A stretch of 47,329 nt of DNA from an uncultured Bacilli bacterium (GTDB lineage Bacteria; Bacillota_I; Bacilli_A; RF39; UBA660). The translations under genes and the position numbers were made by a program. How positions within the stretch are numbered: the stretch's first letter is position 1; the number at the start of each line of letters is the position of its first letter. The notes beneath the pieces are model-generated. The model was not told where the DNA came from. It did no database searches and saw only the letters and a list, made by a program, of their open reading frames with translations. This document shows positions 1-7,826 of the stretch, piece after piece. The DNA lies in assembly GCA_934098735.1 (NCBI GenBank), contig CAKOOS010000008.1, positions 1 through 47,329 on the forward strand, written 5' to 3'.

Positions 1-75
1 GTGTCCTGGGCGAGATTCGAACTCACGACCGATCGCTTAGAAGGCGATTGCTCTATCCAGCTGAGCTACCAGGAC
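1..75 (-). tRNA. tRNA-Arg (anticodon TCT), 3' end cut by window edge
   Basis: The minus strand folds into a full cloverleaf. The acceptor stem pairs GTCCTGG with CCAGGAC, the D arm carries AGCTCAGCTGGATAGAGC, the T arm contains GGTTCGAAT-like GAGTTCGAATCTC, and the anticodon loop is CTTCTAA, giving anticodon TCT (reads AGA). The discriminator is A, and the first base of an encoded CCA is the last base inside the window. It lies downstream of gerM on the same strand. Confidence 0.95.
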
Positions 76-121
76 AACTGAATAAATTATATTACAAAAT
101 TAGATTTATTGCAAGGCCTTT

Positions 122-1054
122 TTAAATATTTAATTTGTAATTATCCTTATCAGAAATATTAAATATTACTTCATTGATACCATAAGTATCTCGTAAAGAT
201 AGGGCAATAGAATATTTTACTTCTTCTAAAATATCATTGTCTTTAATATTTGCTATAAGATAATTATTAAATGATAATGTAATACTATTTTCTAAAAGTT
301 CATAGTTGGTAATATCTGCAGATGCTGCTAAATAACTTATTAAATTAGTATGATAAATAGGTGTAGTTTTTAATTCTTTGATAATAATATTTACTTTTTC
401 TAACTTATCATTATCTATTTTAGTTACAGGAACATAGTAATAGTAATTGTTATATTTACTTATATAATATGTAGTTGTTTTAGTTGTATCTTTTAAGGAT
501 GTAACATTATATATTTTATTTATTCCATATTCTTTATCTAAATATTCTGGTAGCTTTTTTTTAGAATTAGGTAATTCTGTAAGAGGCTTGTTTTCAACTA
601 AGATTTTAATTTTTTTAATTGTCTTTATTTCAGTTAGGGAATATATTAAAGCTTCAAGCATTTTTTCTTCATTATCTTTATCTATATTTAAAAATTCTTT
701 ACTAAAATTAATAGTTAAAATATTGTTTTCTATTTTTAAATCATAAACTTTAGTATTTTCTGGGATAATACTTTTAAAACCATCTCTTATATATCCTTCT
801 TTTTTAGTGCCTTTAGTTAAAGACTCTATTATTTCTTTAATTTGGTCTTCATCATTATTACTATCTTTTATAATACTAGTTCTGGCCACATAGTTTTGGT
901 TATCTATTAAAAAAATTGGCATTTCATCTTTGGATATATAACTTAATGATTGATCAATATTGTTATCATTTGATGGAAAAAAATATATTATAAGTAAAAT
1001 AAACAATGCAAGAGTTGCTACACAAATGCGTCTTATTGCAGATTTTTTTATCAT
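122..1054 (-). CDS. gerM: GerM-like sporulation protein with two GerMN domains
   Basis: A 310-residue protein with one N-terminal membrane segment (about residues 10-27) followed by two tandem GerMN-type domains (about 45-165 and 190-305). Each domain has the pattern of a DxxIxxNxLTINFS-like strand and a helix ending in a hydrophobic strand. In Bacillus subtilis GerM is a forespore/mother-cell junction protein that works with the SpoIIQ-SpoIIIAH channel; that is family knowledge. Unlike the B. subtilis lipoprotein, no lipobox cysteine is visible, so it is probably anchored by the membrane helix. The ATG at 1054 is chosen because AGGTG sits 6 nt upstream; a GTG nine bases further out overlaps that site. 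The neighbours gerE and spoIIIAH on the same strand support a sporulation role. Confidence 0.85.
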   Translation of the reverse strand: MIKKSAIRRICVATLALFILLIIYFFPSNDNNIDQSLSYISKDEMPIFLIDNQNYVARTSIIKDSNNDEDQIKEIIESLTKGTKKEGYIRDGFKSIIPENTKVYDLKIENNILTINFSKEFLNIDKDNEEKMLEALIYSLTEIKTIKKIKILVENKPLTELPNSKKKLPEYLDKEYGINKIYNVTSLKDTTKTTTYYISKYNNYYYYVPVTKIDNDKLEKVNIIIKELKTTPIYHTNLISYLAASADITNYELLENSITLSFNNYLIANIKDNDILEEVKYSIALSLRDTYGINEVIFNISDKDNYKLNI

Positions 1055-1088
1055 TTTAAACACCTAATTAATTATATAAATTATTTTT

Positions 1089-1109
1089 AAAAAAAAGACC
1101 TAAGTCTTT
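1089..1109 (-). terminator. Rho-independent terminator of gerE
   Basis: On the minus strand AAAGAC, loop TTAG, GTCTTT is followed by an eight-base T-run, directly after the gerE stop codon. Confidence 0.8.
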
Positions 1110-1110
1110 A

Positions 1111-1317
1111 TCAGATTATTATTTCATTTAATTTTATTAATTCTATTACAGCTTGGGCTCTTCCTTTTACTCCGAGTTTTTGTATAACATTTGAAACATG
1201 ATTTCGGACGGTCTTTTCACTTATTTTTAAATATTTGGCAATTTCAGAAGTTGTTTTATTTTTTATAAGTAATTCAAATACTTCTTTTTCCCGATCGGTT
1301 AATATTTTCTTTTTCAT
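1111..1317 (-). CDS. gerE: GerE, LuxR-type late sporulation regulator
   Basis: A 68-residue protein that consists of a single LuxR/GerE helix-turn-helix. It contains LTDREKEVFELL, then SEIAKYLKISEKTVRNHVSN and IQKLGVKGRAQAVIEL, which match B. subtilis GerE (74 aa) almost throughout. GerE acts late in the mother cell, modulating sigma-K-dependent coat genes. The ATG has GAAAGAGG upstream. In B. subtilis gerE and gerM are also close neighbours. A sigma-K-like promoter lies just upstream (see that entry). Confidence 0.93.
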   Translation of the reverse strand: MKKKILTDREKEVFELLIKNKTTSEIAKYLKISEKTVRNHVSNVIQKLGVKGRAQAVIELIKLNEIII

Positions 1318-1338
1318 AAACCTCTTTCCTTTACTTAA

Positions 1339-1368
1339 AAATACTTCATAATATTGTATGAAGTATTT
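1339..1368 (-). terminator. AT-rich inverted repeat between spoIIIAH and gerE
   Basis: A perfect 12-bp stem (AAATACTTCATA / TATGAAGTATTT) with a 6-nt loop. On the minus strand it runs into TTTTT, so it could end spoIIIAH transcription, but it is almost all A/T. The loop and one arm hold the CATACAATA element of the likely gerE promoter, so the dyad could also be an operator. Confidence 0.5.
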
Positions 1369-1378
1369 CTAAATATGT
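1352..1378 (-). promoter_or_regulatory. Possible sigma-K-type promoter of gerE
   Basis: The minus strand reads AC, 16 bp, CATACAATA, which fits the mother-cell sigma-K pattern AC...CATANNNTA with spacing about one base short. B. subtilis gerE is sigma-K dependent. The start codon would be about 35 nt from the -10. This is inferred from the motif only. Confidence 0.45.
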
Positions 1379-1387
1379 CCGGGTATA

Positions 1388-1873
1388 TTACTCAAATTTA
1401 ACCGTTATAAATTTTTGCTTATCATAAAGACTTTGGACTTCTCTGATTATTTTATTAGCAAGTTCTTTATTATGTTCTTTAGAAGCAATTGTAATACTAA
1501 TAGTATCGTTTTCGATTTTTACAAAACTATCTAATTTAAACTTGCTAGTTATTAATTTTTTTAATTTTTCGCATTCACTTTTAGCATTATTTAATGTTTG
1601 AAGTGCGTTGTAAGCATCATTTTTTTCTTCCACTGTAGCGGCATTATTAAGTAAAACATCTTGATATTCGTTCATTTCTTTTAATACGGCTTCATCAGCT
1701 TCAACTTGCAAGGCTACGATAATATCTGATTCTTTAACCTCGACTACTTTACTTACGTCATTTTCTCCCGCTAATACACTTAGTGTTTCATCTTTCATTG
1801 TAATATAATATATTCCTAGAACGAGTATTAAAGAAAAAAGTGTTACAAACCATAAATTTTGTTTATTAATCAT
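1388..1873 (-). CDS. spoIIIAH: SpoIIIAH, mother-cell ring protein of the Q-AH channel
   Basis: A 161-residue protein: membrane helix at about residues 9-25, a charged coiled-coil-like stretch (about 55-110), then a compact C-terminal domain (about 112-161) with alternating beta strands and a helix, as in the YscJ-like ring-building domain of SpoIIIAH. It is shorter than the B. subtilis protein (218 aa), mainly in the linker. The start has GGAGGG upstream. No other spoIIIA gene lies next to it; instead it sits with gerE and gerM. SpoIIIAH binds SpoIIQ across the two engulfment membranes. The call rests on the pattern of topology plus C-terminal domain. Confidence 0.8.
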   Translation of the reverse strand: MINKQNLWFVTLFSLILVLGIYYITMKDETLSVLAGENDVSKVVEVKESDIIVALQVEADEAVLKEMNEYQDVLLNNAATVEEKNDAYNALQTLNNAKSECEKLKKLITSKFKLDSFVKIENDTISITIASKEHNKELANKIIREVQSLYDKQKFITVKFE

Positions 1874-1900
1874 ATCTTTCCCTCCATCATTTGCTACTTA

Positions 1901-1928
1901 AATATATGAAGGTAAATGTTATATATTC
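1901..1928 (-). promoter_or_regulatory. Possible sigma-E-type promoter of spoIIIAH
   Basis: The minus strand shows GAATATA, 13 bp, CATATATT, about 28 nt before the start codon. This resembles the sigma-E pattern (KMATATT, 13-15 bp, CATANNNT). Motif-based inference. Confidence 0.4.
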
Positions 1929-1955
1929 CTTTTGTAAATTATTTTATTTTTTATA

Positions 1956-1984
1956 TTGATATTTTAACTAATATATTTTAAAAT
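1956..1984 (+). promoter_or_regulatory. Sigma-A promoter for the glycine-rich protein gene
   Basis: TTGATA, 17 bp, TAAAAT; start codon 26 nt downstream of the -10. Confidence 0.65.
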
Positions 1985-2010
1985 TAATAATAGAAAGATA
2001 GGATATGTGT

Positions 2011-3519
2011 ATGAAAAAGAAAATAATAATTGTTAGTATTTTGTGCGTATTATGCATTGGATTAATATCTGGCATTTTATTTTTAGATAATAAAAATGTT
2101 GTTTTAGAAAATGAAAAAACTAAAAAAAGTAAAAATAATAATCAAATTAGTATGATGCTTGAAACCGCTAAAGATAGTAATGTTTATGAGGCTTCAAGCG
2201 ATAATACTTTTCCAATATCTGAATATATTTTTAATGAAACTTTAAGTAAGTGTGAAAATGGTGGAATTATTTCATGGGATCAAGATAATCAGAAGGCAGT
2301 AGTAAAAAATAATATTAGTGATAAATGTTATGCTTATTTTGACAGATATGATATGCCCAAAATAACAAATGTAGGTGTAGAATATAGTACTAATAATATT
2401 ACAATAGATATTGAGGCAGTTACTGGTACTAATGCTATTTCTAAATACTATTATTCTATTGAAGATTCTGAGGTTTTAGCTAGCAATACTCCTAATATTA
2501 ATTATGTAATTGATTCTAAATATGAAGGAAAAACAATGAATTTGACTTTATATGCAGTTGATTCTAAGAATTATAAAAGCAATTTATATAAAACACAAAT
2601 AAATATTCCTAAAGTTCTTGATGATATTGTTGTTAATGATGATATGACTTTGGCTATAAATGAATTAAGTTATATTAATAATATTACTTTTGTTGGAGAT
2701 GGAGTTTTAACTATTAATGGTGGTAGTGAATTAATTGTAAGTAATGTTATTTCTAATGATGGAAGTAGTTCTGATGAGAATTATAGTAATGCTAAAAGCG
2801 TTAATTTGAATTTGAAATCAACAAAAATGACAGTTACAAAAATTCAATCTGGAAATGGTGGAAATATAGTAGGAAAAAACGGAACCAGTGCTACATCATC
2901 TGGAAAAGATGGCAGTGATGCATCCCTTGATGCAACTGGTGGAAATGGTGGTAAAATTATAATCACAATTGATAAAGATTCAATTGTAAATATAGAAAGT
3001 GTGATAAGTGGCTCAGGAGGTACTGGAACAGGTGGAACAGGTGGAACTGGAGCACGTGGATATAATGGATCTTCTGGAGCTAGTTCTACAGTACGTACAG
3101 GTGGCCCAGGTGGAGCTGGAGGAAATGGTTCAAATGGTTTGGGCGGAAATGGTGGAGATATAGTTATAACTAATAATGGATATTTACATATATCACAAAT
3201 TAGTACAGGATCTGGTGGAGTCGGAAATGGTGGATCTGGTGGTGAAGGTGGTGCTGCCGGAGCTCATTATGGTGGAAATAGCAGTCATGGACGTTCTTAC
3301 GGTGGAGATGGAGGAAACGGTGGCAATGGTAAAGGTGGAAACAGTGGATCAATAAATGTTACCTCTACTGGTAAATACATTTTCAATTCAAAAACAATAG
3401 GACTATATGGTAATGCTGTTGCTGGTTCAGCAGGAAGTGGTGGTACAGGTGATGTGCGAGGTTCTGCTGGTACAGCTGGTTCTGCAACAAATGGTATAAG
3501 CGGTTCTGATAATTCCTAA
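2011..3519 (+). CDS. Secreted/anchored glycine-rich repeat surface protein
   Basis: About 502 residues. An N-terminal hydrophobic segment (about 5-26) exports or anchors it. A two-cysteine module follows, ending SDKCYAYFD (about 45-110), a module I recognise from surface proteins of gut Firmicutes. Next comes an Ig/FN3-like beta region (about 115-200). The rest is four cycles of a hydrophobic beta segment (for example GDIVITNNGYLHISQIS) alternating with 30-45 residues of GGxGGxGG sequence. The second in-frame ATG (2011) is used because AGGA lies 7 nt upstream; the first ATG (2005) is too close to it. No enzyme motif is visible and the function is unknown; a structural adhesin or spore-surface fibre is possible. 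Codons are locally GC-richer because of Gly. Confidence 0.75.
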   Translation: MKKKIIIVSILCVLCIGLISGILFLDNKNVVLENEKTKKSKNNNQISMMLETAKDSNVYEASSDNTFPISEYIFNETLSKCENGGIISWDQDNQKAVVKNNISDKCYAYFDRYDMPKITNVGVEYSTNNITIDIEAVTGTNAISKYYYSIEDSEVLASNTPNINYVIDSKYEGKTMNLTLYAVDSKNYKSNLYKTQINIPKVLDDIVVNDDMTLAINELSYINNITFVGDGVLTINGGSELIVSNVISNDGSSSDENYSNAKSVNLNLKSTKMTVTKIQSGNGGNIVGKNGTSATSSGKDGSDASLDATGGNGGKIIITIDKDSIVNIESVISGSGGTGTGGTGGTGARGYNGSSGASSTVRTGGPGGAGGNGSNGLGGNGGDIVITNNGYLHISQISTGSGGVGNGGSGGEGGAAGAHYGGNSSHGRSYGGDGGNGGNGKGGNSGSINVTSTGKYIFNSKTIGLYGNAVAGSAGSGGTGDVRGSAGTAGSATNGISGSDNS

Positions 3520-3625
3520 AATATGTTTTTACTAAAAATTTTAGTTTATCTTATTTGTTATATTGATATTTATAATTACGACTTATAAATATCTTTTTTT
3601 AAAAAAACTATTCAATTGAATACTT

Positions 3626-3651
3626 TCTATATAAACTATCTATATAAACTA
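3626..3651 (+). repeat. Tandem duplication of a 13-mer
   Basis: TCTATATAAACTA occurs twice head to tail with no mismatch, upstream of the ftsA promoter. No function can be assigned. Confidence 0.7.
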
Positions 3652-3774
3652 TTTTTGTATTTCTCCTTTTAAGAGGTATATAAGGTACTTAGAAAAATTA
3701 TATAATTAACTGTTATATATTTTTGAATTTAAATTATAAGATATTTTAGCAAATTTTTTTCTTTTTTTTCTATC

Positions 3775-3803
3775 TTGCGTGATTAGTAATTTTTAGGTAT
3801 AAT
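3775..3803 (+). promoter_or_regulatory. Sigma-A promoter of ftsA-ftsZ
   Basis: TTGCGT, 17 bp, TATAAT, with the ftsA ATG 27 nt after the -10. Confidence 0.75.
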
Positions 3804-3830
3804 TGTTTATAAGATATGGAAGTGAATTGA

Positions 3831-5072
3831 ATGCGCAAGATAATTGCTAGTTTAGATATTGGCGATCATACAATTAAACTTGTAGTTGGTGAAATGGTTA
3901 AAAATAAACTAAATATTTTAGCGTGTGTTGATACTATATCTAGAGGGGTAAAAAAAGGATTTATCATTAATCCAGAAAGTGCTATAGAAGCTTTAGAAGA
4001 TGTTTTTAAAAAAGCAGAAGAACAAATTGGACTTAAGATAACTAAAGTTATGATTAGTGTGCCTTCATTAAATACGGAATGTTTTTTGGAAGAAGGTTAT
4101 ACTTCAATAAATAATGAAGATGGCATTATAAAAAGTGCTGATATTATGAAGTGTTTAAATTCATCATTTCATAATAAAGTACTTGATAATAGAGAAGTTG
4201 TTGGTGTTTTTCCTACTAAATTTTTAGTTGATGATAGTGTTGTTTCAGATTCACCTTTAGGTCTTAAAGCTTTAAAGCTTAAAGTAAAAGCTGTAGTTAT
4301 AACTGTTCCTAAAAAAAATATTACCCCAATAATTAAATGCCTTGAAAAAATTGGAGTTAGTGTATTTGAAGCAACTATAGGATCTATTGGTGATTACTAT
4401 GAGTTTAAAGATCGAAAGAATTCTGAAGAAGTTGGTGCTTTAGTTAACATTGGAGCATCAAAGACAACAGTAGCTATATTTAATAAAGGAATTATGACTG
4501 GTTGTGAAACTATAGATGTTGGGGGAGATAATTTAGATTATGACTTGGGTTATGTTTATAAAATATCTAGACAAGATGCTTTATATTTAAAAGAATCAAT
4601 TGTTTTAGCAGATAAATCAAATGCTTTACCTAGTGAATCAATGATCTTTGAAGATAAAAATGGAGATAAAATTAAAATAAATCAATTTAGTGCTAGTGAA
4701 ATAGTAATGGGAAGAATTGAAGAAATACTAAATTTAGTAAAAAAGCAAATAAATCTCTTAACAAAAAAGCAAATTAGTTATATAATTGTTACAGGGGGAG
4801 TAACGGAAATGGCTGATTTTAAAAATGTAGTTGATTATATTTTTAAAGATGCTACTTTAGGAACTGTTACAGAGATTGGGGCTCGTCATAATAAATATTC
4901 AACAGCAGTTGGTCTTATTAAATATTATGACAGTAGATTAAAACTTAGAAATAAAGACTTTTCTATATTTAGTATTGAAGAACAAGAAGATTTAAGTGGA
5001 ATACATAAAAAGGTAAATATTTCCGAAAATTCGTTGTTAGGAAAATTATTTAGTTACTTTTTTGATAATTAA
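3831..5072 (+). CDS. ftsA: FtsA, actin-like membrane tether of the Z-ring
   Basis: 413 residues, the normal FtsA length. The actin/Hsp70 fold is visible: phosphate 1 motif SLDIGDHTIKLVVGE near the N-terminus, phosphate 2 ALVNIGASKTTVAIF around residue 205, and the adenosine motif YIIVTGGVTEM around 320. The C-terminal tail ends in an amphipathic helix (LLGKLFSYFF), the membrane-targeting sequence that anchors FtsZ filaments. GGAAGTGA precedes the ATG. ftsZ follows after 12 bp, so the two are co-transcribed, as in B. subtilis. Confidence 0.96.
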   Translation: MRKIIASLDIGDHTIKLVVGEMVKNKLNILACVDTISRGVKKGFIINPESAIEALEDVFKKAEEQIGLKITKVMISVPSLNTECFLEEGYTSINNEDGIIKSADIMKCLNSSFHNKVLDNREVVGVFPTKFLVDDSVVSDSPLGLKALKLKVKAVVITVPKKNITPIIKCLEKIGVSVFEATIGSIGDYYEFKDRKNSEEVGALVNIGASKTTVAIFNKGIMTGCETIDVGGDNLDYDLGYVYKISRQDALYLKESIVLADKSNALPSESMIFEDKNGDKIKINQFSASEIVMGRIEEILNLVKKQINLLTKKQISYIIVTGGVTEMADFKNVVDYIFKDATLGTVTEIGARHNKYSTAVGLIKYYDSRLKLRNKDFSIFSIEEQEDLSGIHKKVNISENSLLGKLFSYFFDN

Positions 5073-5084
5073 GGAGAATGGAAT

Positions 5085-6140
5085 ATGAATGGATTACAGA
5101 TGGACCAAATTGCCAAGATAAAAGTTATTGGTGTAGGCGGGGGCGGATGCAATGCCGTTAATAGAATGATAGAAGAGGGAGTTAAAAGTGTTGAATTTTA
5201 TGTAGTAAATACAGATTTACAAGTTTTAAATGCCTCATTATGTCCAAATAAAATACAAATAGGAAAAAATATTACTGGTGGTCGTGGAGCTGGAGCTAAT
5301 CCTGAAGTAGGAAGAGCAGCAGCTTTAGAAAGTAAGAATGAACTTGAAGATGCACTTCAAGGTGCTGATATGGTTTTTGTTGCTTGTGGACTAGGTGGTG
5401 GAACTGGTACTGGAGCTGCTCCGATTATAGCTGAAATTGCTCAAGAAATGGGAGCTTTAACAGTTGGAATAGTTACTAAACCATTTAGATTTGAAGGTAA
5501 AAGAAGAATGGAAAATGCCTTAGTTGGTCTAGAAGAATTAAAACAACATGTTGATACTTTAATAATAATTCCTAACGATAGACTTAGAGATATAATAGAT
5601 AAAACAACAAGTTTTGATGATGCTTTTAAAGAAGTAGATAATGTTTTACACCGTGGTGTACAATCTATATCTGATTTAATAGCTGTTACTGGAGTTATAA
5701 ATCTAGACTTTGCAGATGTTAAAACAGTTATGGAAAAAAGTGGTACGGCTATTATTGGTATTGGATGTAACGCTGGTGAAAATAGAGCAATTGAAGCAGC
5801 AAGGCAAGCAGTTGCTAATTCACTTCTTGAAGCTACTATTGAAGGTGCGACTAATGCTATAGTAAATGTAACTGGTGGCAAAAATCTTACTTTATTTGAA
5901 ATCGAAGATGCTGTTGAAACAGTTAGAGAAGCAGCTAATAGTGATATAAATATTATCTTTGGGGCAATTAAGAATGAAAATCTTACAGATGAAGTTATTG
6001 TTACAGTAATTGCTACTGGATTTGATGAAGAAACTGGAGAAGAAGCATTATTTAGTGATGATGTTCCTAAGAGAAGAACACCACCTCAAGTAGATGATGA
6101 ATATGAAATTCCACCATTTTTAAGAAGCGATAATTTTTAG
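5085..6140 (+). CDS. ftsZ: FtsZ, tubulin-like cell division GTPase
   Basis: 351 residues. The GTP-binding tubulin signature GGGTGTGAAP, the N-terminal IKVIGVGGGGCNAVNRM and the T7-loop region NLDFADVKTVM are all intact. A linker shorter than in B. subtilis leads to the conserved C-terminal peptide EIPPFLRSDNF, which binds FtsA and SepF (both encoded in this window). AAGGAG lies before the ATG. The next gene is spoIIGA, preserving the Bacilli dcw order. Confidence 0.98.
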   Translation: MNGLQMDQIAKIKVIGVGGGGCNAVNRMIEEGVKSVEFYVVNTDLQVLNASLCPNKIQIGKNITGGRGAGANPEVGRAAALESKNELEDALQGADMVFVACGLGGGTGTGAAPIIAEIAQEMGALTVGIVTKPFRFEGKRRMENALVGLEELKQHVDTLIIIPNDRLRDIIDKTTSFDDAFKEVDNVLHRGVQSISDLIAVTGVINLDFADVKTVMEKSGTAIIGIGCNAGENRAIEAARQAVANSLLEATIEGATNAIVNVTGGKNLTLFEIEDAVETVREAANSDINIIFGAIKNENLTDEVIVTVIATGFDEETGEEALFSDDVPKRRTPPQVDDEYEIPPFLRSDNF

Positions 6141-6156
6141 AAGTTTATGACATGAA

Positions 6157-6182
6157 GCGACAAATTCTTGTCGTTTTTTTTT
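6157..6182 (+). terminator. Terminator of ftsAZ; dyad next to spoIIGA
   Basis: CGACAA, ATTC, TTGTCG then about nine T. The arms contain TTGTCG, close to a Spo0A box core (TGTCGAA), and a TATAAT follows at 6184-6189, so the element may be both terminator and spoIIGA control site. Confidence 0.8.
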
Positions 6183-6204
6183 ATATAATAAATGCGGTGG
6201 TAAA

Positions 6205-7008
6205 ATGAAAATATATTTAGATTTAGTTTTTATTTTAAATTTTGCTTATGATTTATTACTTTTAATGACAGTTGATGTTACCCTTAAAAGATATACTAAA
6301 TTATTTAGATTACTTTTAGCTAGTGTTGTTGGAGCTTTATCACTAATAATTTTATTTTTACCATTTAATAAATTTATTTTATTTTTCTTTAAAATACTTA
6401 TAAGTGTAATTATGATTTTTATTTCATTTGGTTTTAAAAATATAAAATATTTTCTTAGTAATATGCTTTATTTATATATGTCTAGTGTTATTTTAGGAGG
6501 CTTTTTATATTTATTAGATATAGAATTTAGTTATAAAAGAGATGGTTTAATTTTTTATTTTGATGGATTAAGTATTAATTTTATTTTACTTTTAATTCTT
6601 GGACCAATTATTTTATTTTTATATGTTTTTGAACATAAAAAAATGAAGAGTACATATAATTATTCGTATAGAGTAAATATAGTATTTGAAAATAATAAAG
6701 AATTAAATGTAAATGGTTTTTTAGATACTGGTAATAAATTAAAAGATCCTATTACTAAAAAATATATAATTATTTTATCTAAAAAAATATTAGTACCATT
6801 TATTAATAATAAAAGTCCAATTTATGTACCATATAAAGCTTTAAATAAAAAAGGTTTAATAAAATGTTATAAGATAAAATATATTAAAATAAACAAACAG
6901 ATATTTAAAAATTATTTAGTGGGCTTAAGTGATAATTTATTTAATTTAAATGGTAGTGAAGCTTTACTAAATTATAAATTAATGGAGGATTTATGTTTAG
7001 AAAACTAA
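6205..7008 (+). CDS. spoIIGA: SpoIIGA, pro-sigma-E processing protease
   Basis: 267 residues. Five hydrophobic segments fill residues 1-145. A soluble C-terminal domain follows with GFLDTGNKLKDP at about 172-182; DTG is the catalytic aspartate motif of this unusual membrane aspartic protease. SpoIIGA sits in the septum, is activated by SpoIIR from the forespore and cleaves pro-sigma-E. The gene overlaps sigE by 16 nt. GCGGTGG precedes the ATG. Confidence 0.94.
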   Translation: MKIYLDLVFILNFAYDLLLLMTVDVTLKRYTKLFRLLLASVVGALSLIILFLPFNKFILFFFKILISVIMIFISFGFKNIKYFLSNMLYLYMSSVILGGFLYLLDIEFSYKRDGLIFYFDGLSINFILLLILGPIILFLYVFEHKKMKSTYNYSYRVNIVFENNKELNVNGFLDTGNKLKDPITKKYIIILSKKILVPFINNKSPIYVPYKALNKKGLIKCYKIKYIKINKQIFKNYLVGLSDNLFNLNGSEALLNYKLMEDLCLEN

Positions 7009-7676
7009 TAGAATGGCTTATAGCTAAATATAATGAAGTATTTTTTGTTGGGGCAACTGATAAACTTCCACCGCCTTTATCTAAAGAAGAAGAACTTAAG
7101 TATCTTGTTAGGGCTAAAGCTGGGGATGAAGAAGCGCGAAATATTTTAATTGAACATAATTTAAGATTAGTTGTTTTTTTAGCTAAAAAGTATGAAAATA
7201 CTAGTTATGATATTGAAGATTTGGTTAGTATTGGATCTATTGGACTTATTAAGGGAATAAACACTTATAAGATAGATAAAAATATTAAACTTGCTACTTA
7301 TGCTTCAAGATGTATTTCTAATGAGATATTAATGTTTTTAAGAAAAAATAAAAGAAGAAAAAGTGAAGTATCTTTGGAAGATGCTTTAAATTATGATTCA
7401 GAAGGTAATGAACTGCATTTAGAAGATATTTTAGGTACAGATAAGGATTTAGTTCCAAGTGCATTTGAAAATCAAGTTAATAAAGAAATATTAGCTTTAG
7501 AAATTAAAGAATTGCCATTAAGAGATAAAGAAATTATGACTTTACGGTATGGACTTAATAATACAAAAGAATATACACAAAAAGAAGTAGCAGAAATGCT
7601 AGGTATTAGTCAGTCATATATTTCAAGAATTGAAAAGAAAGTAGTTAGAAAATTAAAACAAGTTATGATTAGATAA
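6993..7676 (+). CDS. sigE: Sporulation sigma factor SigE (pro-form)
   Basis: 227 residues. The N-terminal stretch (about 1-21, ending NEVFFVGAT) corresponds to the pro-peptide removed by SpoIIGA, followed by LPPPLSKEEE. Region 2 contains NLRLVVFLAKKYENT, DLVSIGSIGLIKGINTY and KLATYASRCISNEILMFLR; region 4 contains the helix-turn-helix TQKEVAEMLGISQSYISRIE. These match B. subtilis SigE closely. SigE drives the early mother-cell programme. TGGAGG lies just upstream of the ATG inside spoIIGA. In B. subtilis sigG follows directly; here it does not. Confidence 0.96.
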   Translation: MFRKLIEWLIAKYNEVFFVGATDKLPPPLSKEEELKYLVRAKAGDEEARNILIEHNLRLVVFLAKKYENTSYDIEDLVSIGSIGLIKGINTYKIDKNIKLATYASRCISNEILMFLRKNKRRKSEVSLEDALNYDSEGNELHLEDILGTDKDLVPSAFENQVNKEILALEIKELPLRDKEIMTLRYGLNNTKEYTQKEVAEMLGISQSYISRIEKKVVRKLKQVMIR

Positions 7677-7710
7677 TGTAAATATATTGTAAATTAGAGT
7701 GTTAAGTTTA

Positions 7711-7739
7711 TTGCAAATGCAAGTGTAAAGTAATATAAT
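7711..7739 (+). promoter_or_regulatory. Strong sigma-A-type promoter after sigE
   Basis: TTGCAA, 17 bp, TATAAT. No coding sequence follows on this strand before the terminator at 7797, so it most likely drives a small RNA. Confidence 0.65.
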
Positions 7740-7745
7740 AAAATT

Positions 7746-7826
7746 AAGCTAGAAGTAGCTAGAATAAAAGGGTATGTGAATTAGCTAATTCGCCTTAAAA
7801 AAGAAGACTATGAAGTCTTCTTTTTT
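7746..7826 (+). ncRNA. Candidate ~80-nt small RNA downstream of sigE
   Basis: The predicted transcript starts about 7 nt after a near-consensus promoter and ends at a strong terminator. It contains a small hairpin AGCTA/TAGCT (7748-7761), a 7-bp stem GTGAATT-AGCT-AATTCGC (7775-7792) and the terminator stem. It carries no open reading frame of note (the only ATG is followed by TGA). I recognise no known RNA family. Existence is inferred from promoter plus terminator. Confidence 0.5.
7797..7826. terminator. Bidirectional terminator
   Basis: AAAAAAGAAGACT, ATGA, AGTCTTCTTTTTT: a 13-bp stem with A-run and T-run on either side, serving the candidate small RNA (plus) and the M15 peptidase gene (minus). 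Confidence 0.9.

Larger units (their letters stand above)
3520..3830. other. Non-coding region before ftsA
   Basis: 311 bp without a credible gene. It holds a weak AT-only dyad right after the upstream gene (ACTAAAA-A-TTTTAGT, 3531-3545, possibly a poor terminator), two tandem copies of the 13-mer TCTATATAAACTA (3626-3651), homopolymer tracts, and the ftsA promoter at its end. Confidence 0.7.

Noticed and set aside
3626..3651. Replication origin or iteron array
   Set aside because: Only two copies of a 13-mer, no DnaA boxes and no dnaA nearby.
5441..5881. 146-codon open frame on the minus strand inside ftsZ
   Set aside because: It is entirely within a strongly conserved gene, has no ribosome binding site or promoter, and its sequence is a low-complexity mirror of FtsZ.
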